Part shown: piece by piece, positions 11,094-21,489 of the stretch | Layout of the letters: every line of letters begins with the position of its first letter | Position numbering within the stretch: position 1 is the first letter of the stretch | Source of the DNA: Pulicaria dysenterica | Lineage: Eukaryota; Streptophyta; Magnoliopsida; Asterales; Asteraceae | NCBI GenBank assembly: GCA_947179395.2 | Contig: OX359295.1 | Coordinates: 16,762,083-16,826,082, forward strand | Direction of reading: 5' to 3' | Length of the DNA: 64,000 nt | Program-made: the position numbers and the translations under genes | The notes under the pieces: model-generated | Told to the model about the DNA's origin: nothing | The model's input: only the letters and a program-made list of their open reading frames with translations | Database searches by the model: none

Positions 11094-12548
11094 CCTATAT
11101 CAAAGTAGAGTACACGAGTTAGTTAGTTTGATTTGATCCTCGTTAAAATAATTACCCAAATCGCCTCGAAAAAATATTTTAACAAGGGCTAAGAACCATA
11201 TTTCACTCCAATCCATGACGGGGTTGCCGCGGATCACTTCATGAAGCTATTTAGGCCGATAACTATCTTATCGATTGCAATCTCTATTGCAACTCTTAGA
11301 CACTTGCGGGATCCTACGACAACCATCGGTCGTTTGGCATGTTTGATCCCTTCTTGCACCAATTCCAAATTAAAATTCTTGGTTGACTCGTGCTAAGCTC
11401 GACAATCACTCAAGGATTTTAATTTGCAATTGTAAATCGTCCGTCAAGACATACGGTAACAAATTCACCAAAATTGGCTCGTGCTAAGCTCGACAACCAA
11501 AATTGTGAATTTGCCACACTCACCTTCCACACAGCTTTATGGGAGTTGGCTCGTGCTAAGCTCGACAACCAAAACCCATAAATCTAGATTCGGGTGGTAT
11601 CGACTTACGGATGGCGCAAGATTTACGTTTTATGAAAAATGGGCTTTTGTTTTCGGCTTGGTTACAGATTAACTTGTTTAGTGACAAAACCTATTTCCAC
11701 TAGGTGAGTTAATCTTGTATGTGAGCGCGCGAGAGTTGCAAACCATTTTTACCAAATCTCTTGTGATTTTATTAATTTCGAAAAATTATCTAGCATGCGA
11801 ATCCTAAGCAAACCATGCAAGAATTAAATAAAATCACATCACACGCATATAAACGAAGTAAATTGGTAACCCTTGCCAAAAATCCTATTCGTTCTTCCCG
11901 TGAGCCAAAACGGGTAGAACGTGGTCAAACTAAGGGACGGAAAGTCTTCAATGCGAGCTCCCACTAGATCCGCCATCTCCAATGGACTTCATCGGCTTCC
12001 ATGGACACGCTCCATCTCCTTTCCGACTCCTATTTGTGTGTCTTCATCCAAATGTACAATACATGCAATAGAAATAGAAATGGCGTACAAGCCACGATAA
12101 TTTCTTATTAATCTAGTACATTTACACGAATGAATGAAATGGCATGCAAGCCACAATATTATTACATACCAACTGAATTAATAAATATTACAGCCCAAAT
12201 GTGATTTAAAATCACCAAATTGCATCCAAACACACAAGTCAACCACAAGGTCAAGGCAAGGTTACCATTTTCACATCTACCACATACGACCAAACATAAT
12301 GGTAACAAAATACCAAAACAAATCTGGAACAAATTTCCAGAAACAACAAAATGCCAAAAAATACCCGAGAACAAATCTGTTTTTAACTTTTAAAACCAAA
12401 ATCGAAGCTGCGCGATAGCGCCGCTAAGTTTAAATAGTTAGCGCCGCTAACTACAGAGAGTTAGCGCCGCTAACCCTGGTCGAACAGAAAACAAACAATT
12501 TGATTTCGGGATTTTTCAAGCCACCAAGTGCAAATCTAACATAGAGGT
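11094..12548 (-). other. Leader of element B (between PBS and gag)
   Basis: About 1.45 kb without a gene. It holds three copies of CTCGTGCTAAGCTCGACAA at 11387-11405, 11478-11496 and 11550-11568, and three near-palindromes at 12413-12427 (diverged), 12437-12451 and 12460-12474. The arrangement is the same in A and D. Such a long leader would carry packaging and translation signals, but which segment does what cannot be told from sequence. Confidence 0.75.
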
Positions 12549-12562
12549 GGCTCTGATACCAC
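12549..12562 (-). promoter_or_regulatory. tRNA-iMet primer-binding site of element B
   Basis: The minus strand reads GTGGTATCAGAGCC directly after the LTR end (12563). This is the standard plant copia PBS, complementary to the 3' end of initiator tRNA-Met, and it sets the element's strand. Confidence 0.93.
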
Positions 12563-13436
12563 TGTTGGGATTTCGTGGGCAACACAGCGGAAGCAAGTAC
12601 AACAAACAAAGCCCACGGTACAAGCAAATAAAGCATAAAACAAGAAATCCCGAACATGGACCAAACTCTATGTAAAAGAAATGCAACTTAAAGGATGAAG
12701 AAAGTTATACCTTTCTCCTAAGCTCCAGAATTCGGATTGTCTCGTGGTGGTGATGCTCCAAGAACAAATGCGGATCAACTAATGGGTAGTGCCCCGGCAA
12801 CACGTCCAACCTCACGAGCTAGCGAGCCTTCGTGTTTCTTCACCGTGAAAAACACTCCGGGACTGCAACCATATCACGAGACCAACTCTGGAGTTATCAC
12901 TCTCTTGTATCTTCACTTGGTCTCTTATAGCACCAAAGAAGGAATATGAAATTTAGAGAGAAAGAGAGCAAAATGAGAGAAACCCAACTTGAAAAAATGA
13001 GTTCTCTTTCTTCTCTCATGTTCCAGATTCGTGTATTATCCCCTTGAACCGGCCAAGCATCGAGACTACCAAATAAACATGCATTGGTCGATTTTTAGGT
13101 GGAAATGACAAATGGCACTGGGCGGGAGTTAGCGGCGCTAACCGGGAGTTAGCGGCGCTAACTCACTAAAGTTAGCGGCGCTAACGTCCTTTGTCAGTGA
13201 CATGACATAAAGTACATGCAGCCGTAGCGGCGCTAACCTTTAGGACTTAGCGGCGCTAACCCCTAATAGTTAGCGGCGCTAACGCGGCCTGCGATGTCAA
13301 CTTTTGTCTTTTGCCATGTTTGGTCCCTTAACTTAAATTGCTGTCAGGTTAGACCCCGGTGCATGACCCAATAGGCCCATACATCATCAGCAGCGGTCCA
13401 TATGGCATACGTGCATTAATGGGCATATTACCAACA
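12563..13436 (-). repeat. 5' LTR of element B
   Basis: 874 bp, TG...CA ends. Six near-palindromes lie between 13128 and 13283. It keeps the 22 bp that the 3' copy has lost. The promoter should lie here, but I see no convincing TATA box to place exactly. Confidence 0.93.
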
Positions 13437-13441
13437 ATGTC

Positions 13442-13577
13442 AACTTTTGTCTTTTGTCATAATTGGTCCCTAAACTTAAGTTGTTGTAAGGTTTGACCCC
13501 GGTGTATGACCCAATAGGCCCATACATCTTCAGCAGCGGTCTATGGCGTACGTACATTAGTGGGCATATCTCTAACA
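13442..13577 (-). repeat. 3' LTR of element A, proximal part (after B)
   Basis: Continues the LTR interrupted at 5517, running to CTCTAACA at 13577. The duplicated target ATGTC is at 13437-13441. Together the two pieces give 858 bp against 860 bp for the 5' copy. Confidence 0.92.
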
Positions 13578-14640
13578 GACTCCCACTTGCACATAATGCA
13601 CCGTACCCATGTAACCACAGACAAAGAGCGGCCTCTAGCAAAGCATCGATGCCCCCAAGTCAGTATGGGTTCCGCTTCCTTGCAGAAAACCATAACCTAC
13701 ATAAAACGTAGAGGTCCTATAGATAAGTGATCAAACATCCTTTTGTTCGCGATATCCTTGTGAACACGAGACATGGATTAATATGTCAATCTCCAGATCG
13801 TTCACGATTATGTTTCTCGATCAAGATTGGTGGTGACCAAAATTTAAGGACATATCTGATTCTCAATCAATATTCCTTTGCGCATGGCCATGCTTATTTT
13901 GATGTCAGCGCCCAATCATCGAGGGGCCCAGGGATATCTCTCATACAGGAGGAACAAATTCCGTTGACTGTACAATCCCATAACATGAACCTTGTCTTAC
14001 CCAGCTATTCCCTTTATAATAGCCAGTTACGAACTACGTTTTGAAATAACCAAAGTAAGAAAGTTTCATGCTATGGCAATTCATACATCTCGGGTCGAAG
14101 GACGTAATGATATTATCATCCCGAGTTACTTGTGACCATGATCCATGAAGTGAACTCAGGTGTGGGTCTTCCAGTCACTTGAAACCCCTTTCAAGCACAG
14201 GTTACTGTTGCGTTTCATGCATTCAATCCTTGATTAATGCATAACCAACACCTAACCTCAGCCTTATTTCAAACTTCCTTCCCTTGAAGAATGACTGACT
14301 GTGGAATTTTTTTATTTTTTTAGAATGTATAAACATTCTGGGAAGTGGTTAAACATGCTAAGATGGAACACAGTAAAGTCTTATGAACGTAACCGAATCA
14401 CTCGCATATCGAAACAAGCATAAATTACAATACTGTCTGTATCGTTCCCAAAGCTTATAAGTACATCAAACATATACTAAAACGATATTTAAGCCTGGTC
14501 ATAAGCATGAACAATGCTTTTATACCTAGTATGAAAGTCATCACTAGTATTTGACAATGGCTTAATTATGGGATCATTTACCCGATATCCCTTTGTACTC
14601 TTTTGTATTCTCTTATTAAACCACTAGCGAAGTGTTTATT
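13578..14640 (-). other. PPT and conserved 3' untranslated region of element A
   Basis: 13578-13590 is the PPT (GCAAGTGGGAGTC on the minus strand). The next roughly 770 bp match the corresponding region of B, and less closely that of D. A T-rich insertion sits at about 14306-14322. The 105-codon antisense frame at 13727-14044 is conserved with B but not with D. Confidence 0.65.
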
Positions 14641-14649
14641 AAAGAGATC

Positions 14650-14846
14650 ATTTACAAAGTTATCATAGTCATCATATCCTCAATGTTACAGAAGTCAACA
14701 ATAGGATTAATGACACTTATGATTATCAGAGTCGACATACTCTCAATGTAACCGAAGTTCACAATAGAGTCATTGACACTCATGTTTATCAGAGTCGACA
14801 TACCCTCAATGTGACCGAAGTCCACAATAGGGTCGATGACACTCAT
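14650..14846. repeat. Imperfect tandem repeat of about 65 bp, three copies, element A
   Basis: Same repeat as in B at 7441-7650, with the peptide pattern SVIDPIVDFGHIEGMSTLIN on the minus strand. Its presence in both elements shows it was fixed before they transposed. Confidence 0.7.
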
Positions 14847-17371
14847 TTAGGTCTAAATGTCGTATCTATACCACATACTTGATTAATCTAAACTTCGATA
14901 GATCTGCTTGCAGTAATAACTTACTCAAGACAATTCTACTTTCGTCGAACATCAAGAACATACATCAGTACTTCTTGAATTAGAAAGTCCACTTGATTCC
15001 ATATTTTCTATTTATACTCATAGAACAACAATTCCACCATTAGGTTGTAGAACAACCCTAAATTAGGACATTATTTTCATAGAGCATATTTGACTAGGAA
15101 CACATGATGCTCCCACTAGCCCTGACAAGGGTATTTGGCTTAATCTACGCTTTCTAGAAAACTCATTCCTTTGACTTTCTCATAAAGCAGGATTACAGCC
15201 ACAAGATGTAAGTTTTGCTGACCATAGTCATGAACACAATTTGGACATAATGGATATATAAGGCCTCGGAACATGATTCAAACATTTCCTCAATTTAATC
15301 CTGCAAAGGATCTTGGCCTTTTATTTCCATGCGAGATTACTTGTTTCCCCATAGTGACAACAATGTTTCGCTTAATCCAGACTTAATCTGGTTTTTATGG
15401 ATGAATGAGACCCTCGGAAAATGCCTTAAGTATTTCCTCAACTTGATCCTATGAAGGATTCAGATCTCTTTTGTCCATGTGAGCAAACTTGTTTCCACAA
15501 GGTGACAACAAAATTACACTTTATCCAAATTATCTTCAACATAACCACTAGAACTTGTTTCCATAAAATCAATATGAAACACTTTGTCTCTAGTCGGTAT
15601 TTGAAGTTGTCCATTATGGCATATATGTTAGTCCCTTCACCCTTCTTGAATTACACCTTAGGTGTGGGATTAACCCAAGTCAAGTACTTGGATGCAGCAA
15701 ATAGGTTACACCATTATCTTCTTCTATTCACTAGTGAACACAGGGTCCCACTATGTTTCCGATGAATGGTAACATCACAATGATTTACCATCAAGCTGCT
15801 GTTAGTAAAATATGACAACCTCATATCTAAACAACCTTCTTGATTTCCATCAGATATAAAGAAGCAATGGATATTGTCAGGTTTTACCAGCATCTCTATG
15901 CTGATTAAATGCTAGTGTCAACATTAGGTCTTTTATTTAAGTTTTACGTTCTTCCACTGGAATGCTTTTGTAAATTGTACTTTCCCTTTTGCGCAACTAA
16001 ACATGGTTCCCAAAAGTTCAAGAAACAATTATCCAAAACTCAGATGAACTACTTAAATATGTAGGCATCAACTTATAATTCATCCATCTCCCACTGAATG
16101 TAGACTGGATAATTTAAGTTATGAGATTGACAAGCAAAGAACTCTTTCTAGTCAATATCTCATTCGATGCTTAAGTGACCACAATGTTGTGTTTTAGATC
16201 GAGGACTTGATTCATAAAATTAATGTATACCAACCACATTGAATACATGTTTTAGGCCTGCCTTTTACCAGATCATCAACACAGATATCCGGTTTTATTT
16301 AAAGTAACACCATGTGCAAATGTGTTTCTTCGGAAAAACGAATTATGGGTTAAACCCATGATTCATTTTATGTTTAAACCAATATAGATAAGAAAACTTA
16401 GCATCTATTCTAGATCTAAGAATTTATATCTATATGCCCTTATTGATTCTTAATTCTCTTTAGGTTAATTCCGAACACCACTAGGTTTCAGACATAAGCC
16501 TTTTCTCTAGTAAACATTCTCTCAACTACTACCATAAAGATAGTGATGAAGAATTTCACTAGTGTCACTCTTTGTGGCATACTTGAACGGATTATCCACA
16601 CAAATATGATCATATCCAACAAGTCACAATCCTTCCTTACCAATACTGGTGAAGGATTTCATTAATCATCCTATTCCAATAAACAAGATTTGTATCTTTC
16701 ATTTAGCCCGAGGCTAAACTTTTACAAAGATCCTAACCACATGGATCTAAGCGATGCAAATGTTGTTTACTTGGTCAAGTTTGATTATGCCATAGAGCTA
16801 ATATATCCAAATCACTTTTGGATTTAAGAATCAATTGTTCATGATTGTCTTATTACTTATAACGAGCCTTTATGTATGCAATGATATGGATAAGTTTTGA
16901 TAAAATCATCTCAAAATAATTTTTCAAAATTGTTTCAATTCTAAGTCATATCCATCGTCATCAAATGTGTATTTAAGCACTAAAATAGTCAAAATAACAC
17001 AAAAGCATAGACATGGATCGAATTTGAAATGAAACTATTAAAATGAAAAATCTTTATAAAATACAAGATTCAAAAACATCCATCATCTCCAAAGGAGCAT
17101 ACACTAAAGTAGTTCTTGCCACGCAGGGCATACAAACAAAAGTAATAATAAATACGGTTTTAATGGCAAGACCAACACTCCCATTTCTCTTGTAGAATAC
17201 AATTAACAAAATTTCTTCTTCAGAGATCCGGTTCTTCAAGCTTTTTCCTTTTTACAACGAATAGACCTACACTTTGCAACAAAATAAATTTGTGACAAAC
17301 GTGAGTCTTATAGCTCGGGTAAACATCCCAGCTTATAAGGAATAGCAATGAAGTATAATCATGAATGTACC
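14847..17371 (-). pseudogene. Decayed pol of element A
   Basis: Colinear with the pol remnant of B and the intact pol of D, but without any usable frame. Traces include the RT-proximal segment near 15110-15200 and the integrase-like segment near 16570-16790. A protease-like segment near 17100-17290 ends in VCMPCVAR. Many lesions match those of B, so the family lost pol before these copies were made. Confidence 0.75.
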
Positions 17372-18259
17372 TCAAGTAGGAAAATTAACTCTCTCTTGTC
17401 TGAGAAGTTTTATATCCTTTCGGCACGAAGGGCAGGCATGACGGCCCCAATCCCCAAATCTACCGCAGAAGTAGCAAACCACCCCTTGTTGAGTCTCTTT
17501 AGGCACATCATCAATGTCCATAGACTCAAAACTTGAAGCAAGCTTGGAAACTCCAACTTCTTCTTTTAATGGGATCGATTTCTTCTTCTTCATGTTATGT
17601 TGTTCCTTAGAACCAAAAACAAGAGTGGATGAAGATGATGCATGCTTGGACATGTTAGATTCTACAACCTTCAACATTCGATGCAATTCATCTATAGATA
17701 TTTCCTTTCCATGCATATGATAGTCCTTTATAAACTTTTCATATGTGGCGGGCAGAGACTGAAGTACGAAATTCACACCAAGCTCCCTCCCTATAGGAAA
17801 ACCTAATCTCTCCATCTGGTCCATGTATGATTTCATCTTCAAAACATGGGTACTTACACTCCCGCCTTCCCGCATCTTACAACCGGTTAGACTTTTAACA
17901 CACTCAAAATGTTCTTGTCTAACTTGCTGTCGGAAAACATCCTTCAGCTTGTTAATCATGTCATACACAGTCATGTGCTCAAATTGCTTTCGCAGTTCCG
18001 AGCTCATACTTGATAACATGAGACTAGCAACATCGTGTGTATCCCGAACACGCTTTTCATACGCATATCGGGTAGCCCATTCCACATTGATAGCAGGTGG
18101 TTCAGGAAGGGGTTCCTCAAGAATGTGCAACTTAGACTCAGCACGTAGGACAATTCTCAATTGCCTAATCCAGTCAACAAAGTTCACTCCCGTGAGTTTC
18201 ACCCTTTGTAGAATCATACGAAGTGAAAAATTCGACGTGTTGTGGTTTTGATTCGACAT
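17372..18259 (-). CDS. gag: Gag of element A, intact 295-residue frame with an unusual four-cysteine finger
   Basis: An open frame from MSNQNHNTSNFSLRM to a TGA at 17372-17374. The first 220 residues are a copia capsid of UBN2 type (VDWIRQLRIVLRAE, LMLSSMSSELRKQF, VLKMKSYMDQMERLGF, DELHRMLKVVE), closely related to the gag of D. The C-terminus has CYFCGRFGDWGRHACPSC: cysteines at 262, 265, 276 and 279 (CX2CX10CX2C). The His expected in a CCHC knuckle is replaced by Asp. In D the same place holds a normal CCHC. Gag should form the particle that packages element RNA. It ends where D continues into protease, so no Gag-Pol can be made. An intact gag next to a ruined pol suggests either selection on gag or recent descent from an active gag-only parent. 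Confidence 0.85.
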   Translation of the reverse strand: MSNQNHNTSNFSLRMILQRVKLTGVNFVDWIRQLRIVLRAESKLHILEEPLPEPPAINVEWATRYAYEKRVRDTHDVASLMLSSMSSELRKQFEHMTVYDMINKLKDVFRQQVRQEHFECVKSLTGCKMREGGSVSTHVLKMKSYMDQMERLGFPIGRELGVNFVLQSLPATYEKFIKDYHMHGKEISIDELHRMLKVVESNMSKHASSSSTLVFGSKEQHNMKKKKSIPLKEEVGVSKLASSFESMDIDDVPKETQQGVVCYFCGRFGDWGRHACPSCRKDIKLLRQERVNFPT

Positions 18260-19717
18260 CCTATATTAAAGTAGAGTACACGAATTAGTTAGTTTGATTT
18301 GAATCCTCGTTAAAATAATTACCCTTATCGTCTCGAAAAATATTTTAACAAGGGCTAAGAACCATATTTCACTCCAATTCATGACGGGATTGCCGCGGAT
18401 CACTTCATGGAGCTATTTAGGCCGATAACCACTTTACCGATTGCAATCTCTATTGCAACTCTTAGACACTTGCGGGATCCTACGACAATCATCGGTCGTT
18501 TGGCATGCTTGATCCCTACTAGCACCAATTCCAAATTAAAATTCTTGGTTGACTCGTGCTAAGCTCGACAATCACTCAAGGAATCTAATTTGAAATTGCA
18601 AATCGTCCAACAAGATACACGGTGATACCCCGACAACTACCGGTTCGTGCTAAGCTCGACAACCGATAATTTCAAGATCCCACACTCACCTTCCACATAG
18701 ATCCACATGGAATAACTCGTGCTAAGCTCGACAATCACTCCATGCTTCACTAGATTTGGGTGGTGTCATCTTTTGGATGGTGCAAGATTTACGTTTTTAT
18801 GAAAACGGGCTTTTGTTTTCGGCTTGATTACTGATTAACTTGTTTAGTGACAAAACCTATTTTCACTAGGTGAGTTAATCTTGTATGTGAGCGCACGAGA
18901 GAGTTGTAAACCATTTTTACCAAATCTCTTGTGATTTTATTAATTTCGAAAAAATTTTCTAGCATGCGAATCCTAAGCAAACCATGCAAGAATAAAATAA
19001 AATCACATCACACGCATATATACGAAATAAATTGGTAACCCTTGCCAAAATCCTATGCGTTCTTCCCGTGAGCCAAAACGGGTAGAACGTGGTCAACTAA
19101 GGGACGGAAGGTCTTCAATGCGAGCTCCCACTAGAACCGCTATCACCAATGGACTTCACCGGCTTCTATGGACATGCTCCATCTCCTTCCGACTCCATCT
19201 TGTGTGTTTTCATCCAAATTGTACAACAAATACAATAGAAATTGAAATGGCGTACAAGCCACACTAATTTCCTATTTATCTAGTACAAATACACAGATGA
19301 ATGAAATGGCATGCAAGCCACAATATTATTACAAATATAACAATTTTAATAAATATTACAGCCCATGTGATTAAAAATCACCAAATGCATCCAAACACAC
19401 AAAGTCAACCACAAGGTCAAAGACAAGGTTACCAATTTCAAATCTATCACATACAACCAAACAAACAAGGTGGTAACAAAATTACCAAACACTAAACTGG
19501 AACAAATTTCCAGAATCACAAAAAGGCTAAAATTTTCCGAGACCAAAACTGATTTTAACTTTGAAAATTTAAACTGTTACAGCGCGTTAGCGCCGCTAAC
19601 ATTTATGAGTTAGCGCCGCTAACCCGAGGTTAGCGCCGCTAACCCTGTTCGAACAGAAAACAACCATTTTGATTTCGGGATTTTTCAAGTCACCAAGTGC
19701 AGATCTAACATAGACCT
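18260..19717 (-). other. Leader of element A
   Basis: About 1.46 kb. Three copies of the leader repeat lie at 18553-18571, 18644-18662 (first base changed) and 18716-18734. Three exact copies of GTTAGCGCCGCTAAC lie at 19586-19600, 19609-19623 and 19629-19643. Otherwise AT-rich, with no gene. Confidence 0.75.
19586..19643. repeat. Triple near-palindrome cluster in the leader of A
   Basis: Three copies of GTTAGCGCCGCTAAC with 20-23 bp spacing, about 90-145 bp inside the PBS. Each is self-complementary except for the central base. On the element strand they carry G at the centre, while the LTR copies of A carry C. Confidence 0.9.
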
Positions 19718-19731
19718 GGCTCTGATACCAC
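19718..19731 (-). promoter_or_regulatory. tRNA-iMet primer-binding site of element A
   Basis: GTGGTATCAGAGCC on the minus strand, directly against the LTR end at 19732. Confidence 0.93.
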
Positions 19732-20591
19732 TGTTGGGATTTCGTGGGCTCACAGCGGAAGCAAGGTACAAACAAAATAGCCCAAAGTACAAGCAATCAA
19801 AGCATAAAAACCGAAATCCCTCAAATGGACCAAACTCTATGTTCAAGAAATGCAACTTGAAAAGAAAGAGGTTATACCTTTCTCCTTAGCTCCAGTAATC
19901 TTCAATCCTCATGGTGGTGATCCTTCAAATGCAAAAACCCGATCTTCTATTGGGATATACCCCGGGAACAAGCCAAACCACGAGTGCTAGCAAGCCATTG
20001 CGATACTTCACTATGAAAACCATAATGGAACAGCAACTAGAAGACCAAAATCTCCGGAGTACTCTCTATAATCTCACTTGGTCATAGTAGCACCAAAGAG
20101 AAAAGTGTGTGTGTTTATTAGAGAGAAAAAGAGCAAAGGAACTTCAAAACAAAATGAAGTCTCACTAGAACTTCTGCCTCCAGCTTAGATTTTAACCACA
20201 AAGACCGCCCAAAGTGCGTTCCTAGGTGTACACCACGCATTGGCCAGCTTGGGAGGTAATTTGACATAAAGCCCATGCAGCCGTAGCGGCGCTAACTCTT
20301 AGGGTTTAGCGGCGCTAACCCCTTAAAGTTAGCGGCGCTAACGCGGCCTGGCAGGGATGTGACACAAAGTACATGCAGCCGTAGCGGCGCTAACTCTTAG
20401 GACTTAGCGGCGCTAACTCTTTATAGTTAGCGGCGCTAACGCGGCCTGCGATGTCAACTTTTGTCTTTTGTCATAATTGGTCCCTAAACTTAAGTTGCTG
20501 TCAGGTTTGACCCCGGTGTATGACCCAATAGGCCCATACATCATCAGCAGCGGTCTATGGCGTACGTACATTAGTGGGCATATCTCTAACA
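19732..20591 (-). repeat. 5' LTR of element A
   Basis: 860 bp. Six near-palindromes between 20283 and 20440, at about 150-310 bp from the LTR start, so probably in U3. An AATAAA on the minus strand sits near 20114-20119. Confidence 0.93.
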
Positions 20592-20834
20592 CTGATCATA
20601 TGAAACTTCGATATTCCCTTCACCTTTAGGCACGACATAATCAACAGAAATGGCCCGGTGCAACAGTAGATCAACCCCATCGATAAATATTTCAAAACGT
20701 GGTTTCCAGAATGGGTAGTCTTCCATGGTTAACAGTCTAGGCACTTTATTTATCCAGCCTTGTTCACTGTCCATTATTAAATTACTTAATGCAGTTATAG
20801 TTTGTTTGGCAGCCATAGCACTCATGTCAGACAT
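20592..20834 (-). pseudogene. Gag, N-terminal part, element C
   Basis: From ATG at 20834 (MSDMSAMAAKQ) the frame runs through VPRLLTMEDYPFWKPRFEIFI, a typical copia gag start ("...Y..W...F..fI"), to the insertion point of A at 20592. An ATG 20 codons further upstream (20894) is in frame, but I prefer 20834 because the family consensus begins near there; this is uncertain. The protein resumes at 4795. Confidence 0.75.
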
Positions 20835-21473
20835 TTTAAGAAACAAAAGCTCACACTGACTAAGGTACGCACGGAGTAGGTTCTCACTACGCACGAGGTG
20901 ACTAACACCACGTACGGAATGGAAATGGTCTCAAAGGATCACACAAGAATAGATACGCACGGACTGAAAGTTCAATACGCACGTGGTAAATTTACTACGT
21001 ACGTGGTGAGTAACTTGCTACCCAAGATTAATATTAACACAAAGATTCAATACGCACGACGTGTATATAACTACACACGGGTTGGTTATCTACTATGCAC
21101 GGATCGAACATGGGTTACGGAAAATTCTAGAACACCAAACACTTAGGACACACGAACTTAGATGCCGTACGTACGCAGTGTAGGGCACTACGCACGTGTA
21201 AACTTCAACGATTAAGAAAATTTTTAGAACACTAAGACACACTACGCACGAACTGAGAGATAGTACGCACGTAGTGAGAGTCACTCCGCACGGCTAACCT
21301 TCAACATTTCAGACCTTTTAATGTAGAAACTTGAACTTTTTGACCCAAAAAAGCCCTGTTGACGATTATACGCACGAAGAAACACTTAGAAAACGACAAA
21401 CCGAAAGCACCTAAATGACCAAAACGACACCTAGATCACGAAACCTAAGGAAAAGTGATCAATCAAAGCACAA
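20835..21473 (-). other. Leader of element C, packed with TACGCACG motifs
   Basis: No gene. At least a dozen copies of TACGCACG or near variants (for example at 20866, 20889, 20953, 20976, 21051, 21190, 21243 and 21263) occur at irregular spacing; several are part of CACTACGCACGTAGTG-like imperfect palindromes. The motif continues in the LTR. Confidence 0.75.
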
Positions 21474-21486
21474 GGCTCTGATACCA
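21474..21486 (-). promoter_or_regulatory. tRNA-iMet primer-binding site of element C
   Basis: Minus strand TGGTATCAGAGCC, three bases from the LTR end at 21490. Confidence 0.92.
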
Positions 21487-21489
21487 CTT

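Larger units (their letters stand above)
5518..13436 (-). mobile_element. Non-autonomous copia element B, inserted in the LTR of element A
   Basis: A 7,919-bp element bounded by TGTTGGGATTT at 5518 and ATTACCAACA at 13436, with TSD ATGTC at 5513-5517 and 13437-13441. The flanks join into an uninterrupted A-type LTR, which proves B came second. The LTR copies are 852 and 874 bp. They differ at about four bases plus one 22-bp indel, so B is young. Its gag is interrupted only once, whereas its protease, integrase and RT regions carry many stops and shifts. The decay is shared with A, so it predates both insertions. Confidence 0.93.
4796..20591 (-). mobile_element. Non-autonomous copia element A, carrying element B in its 3' LTR
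   Basis: Both ends are clear. The element starts TGTTGGGATTT at 4796 and ends CTCTAACA at 20591, with the 5-bp duplication CTGAT at 4791-4795 and 20592-20596. Without B and its duplicated ATGTC the element is about 7.9 kb. Order on the minus strand: 5' LTR, PBS, leader of about 1.46 kb, gag of 295 codons, decayed pol, PPT, 3' LTR (interrupted). The two LTR copies (860 and 858 bp) differ at about seven positions by eye. The insertion is therefore recent relative to the heavy decay of its pol. Confidence 0.92.

Noticed and set aside
12549..12562. tRNA gene fragments at the repeated GGCTCTGATACCAC
   Set aside because: Only 13-14 bases match, at the LTR edge; this is the primer-binding site, not a tRNA gene.
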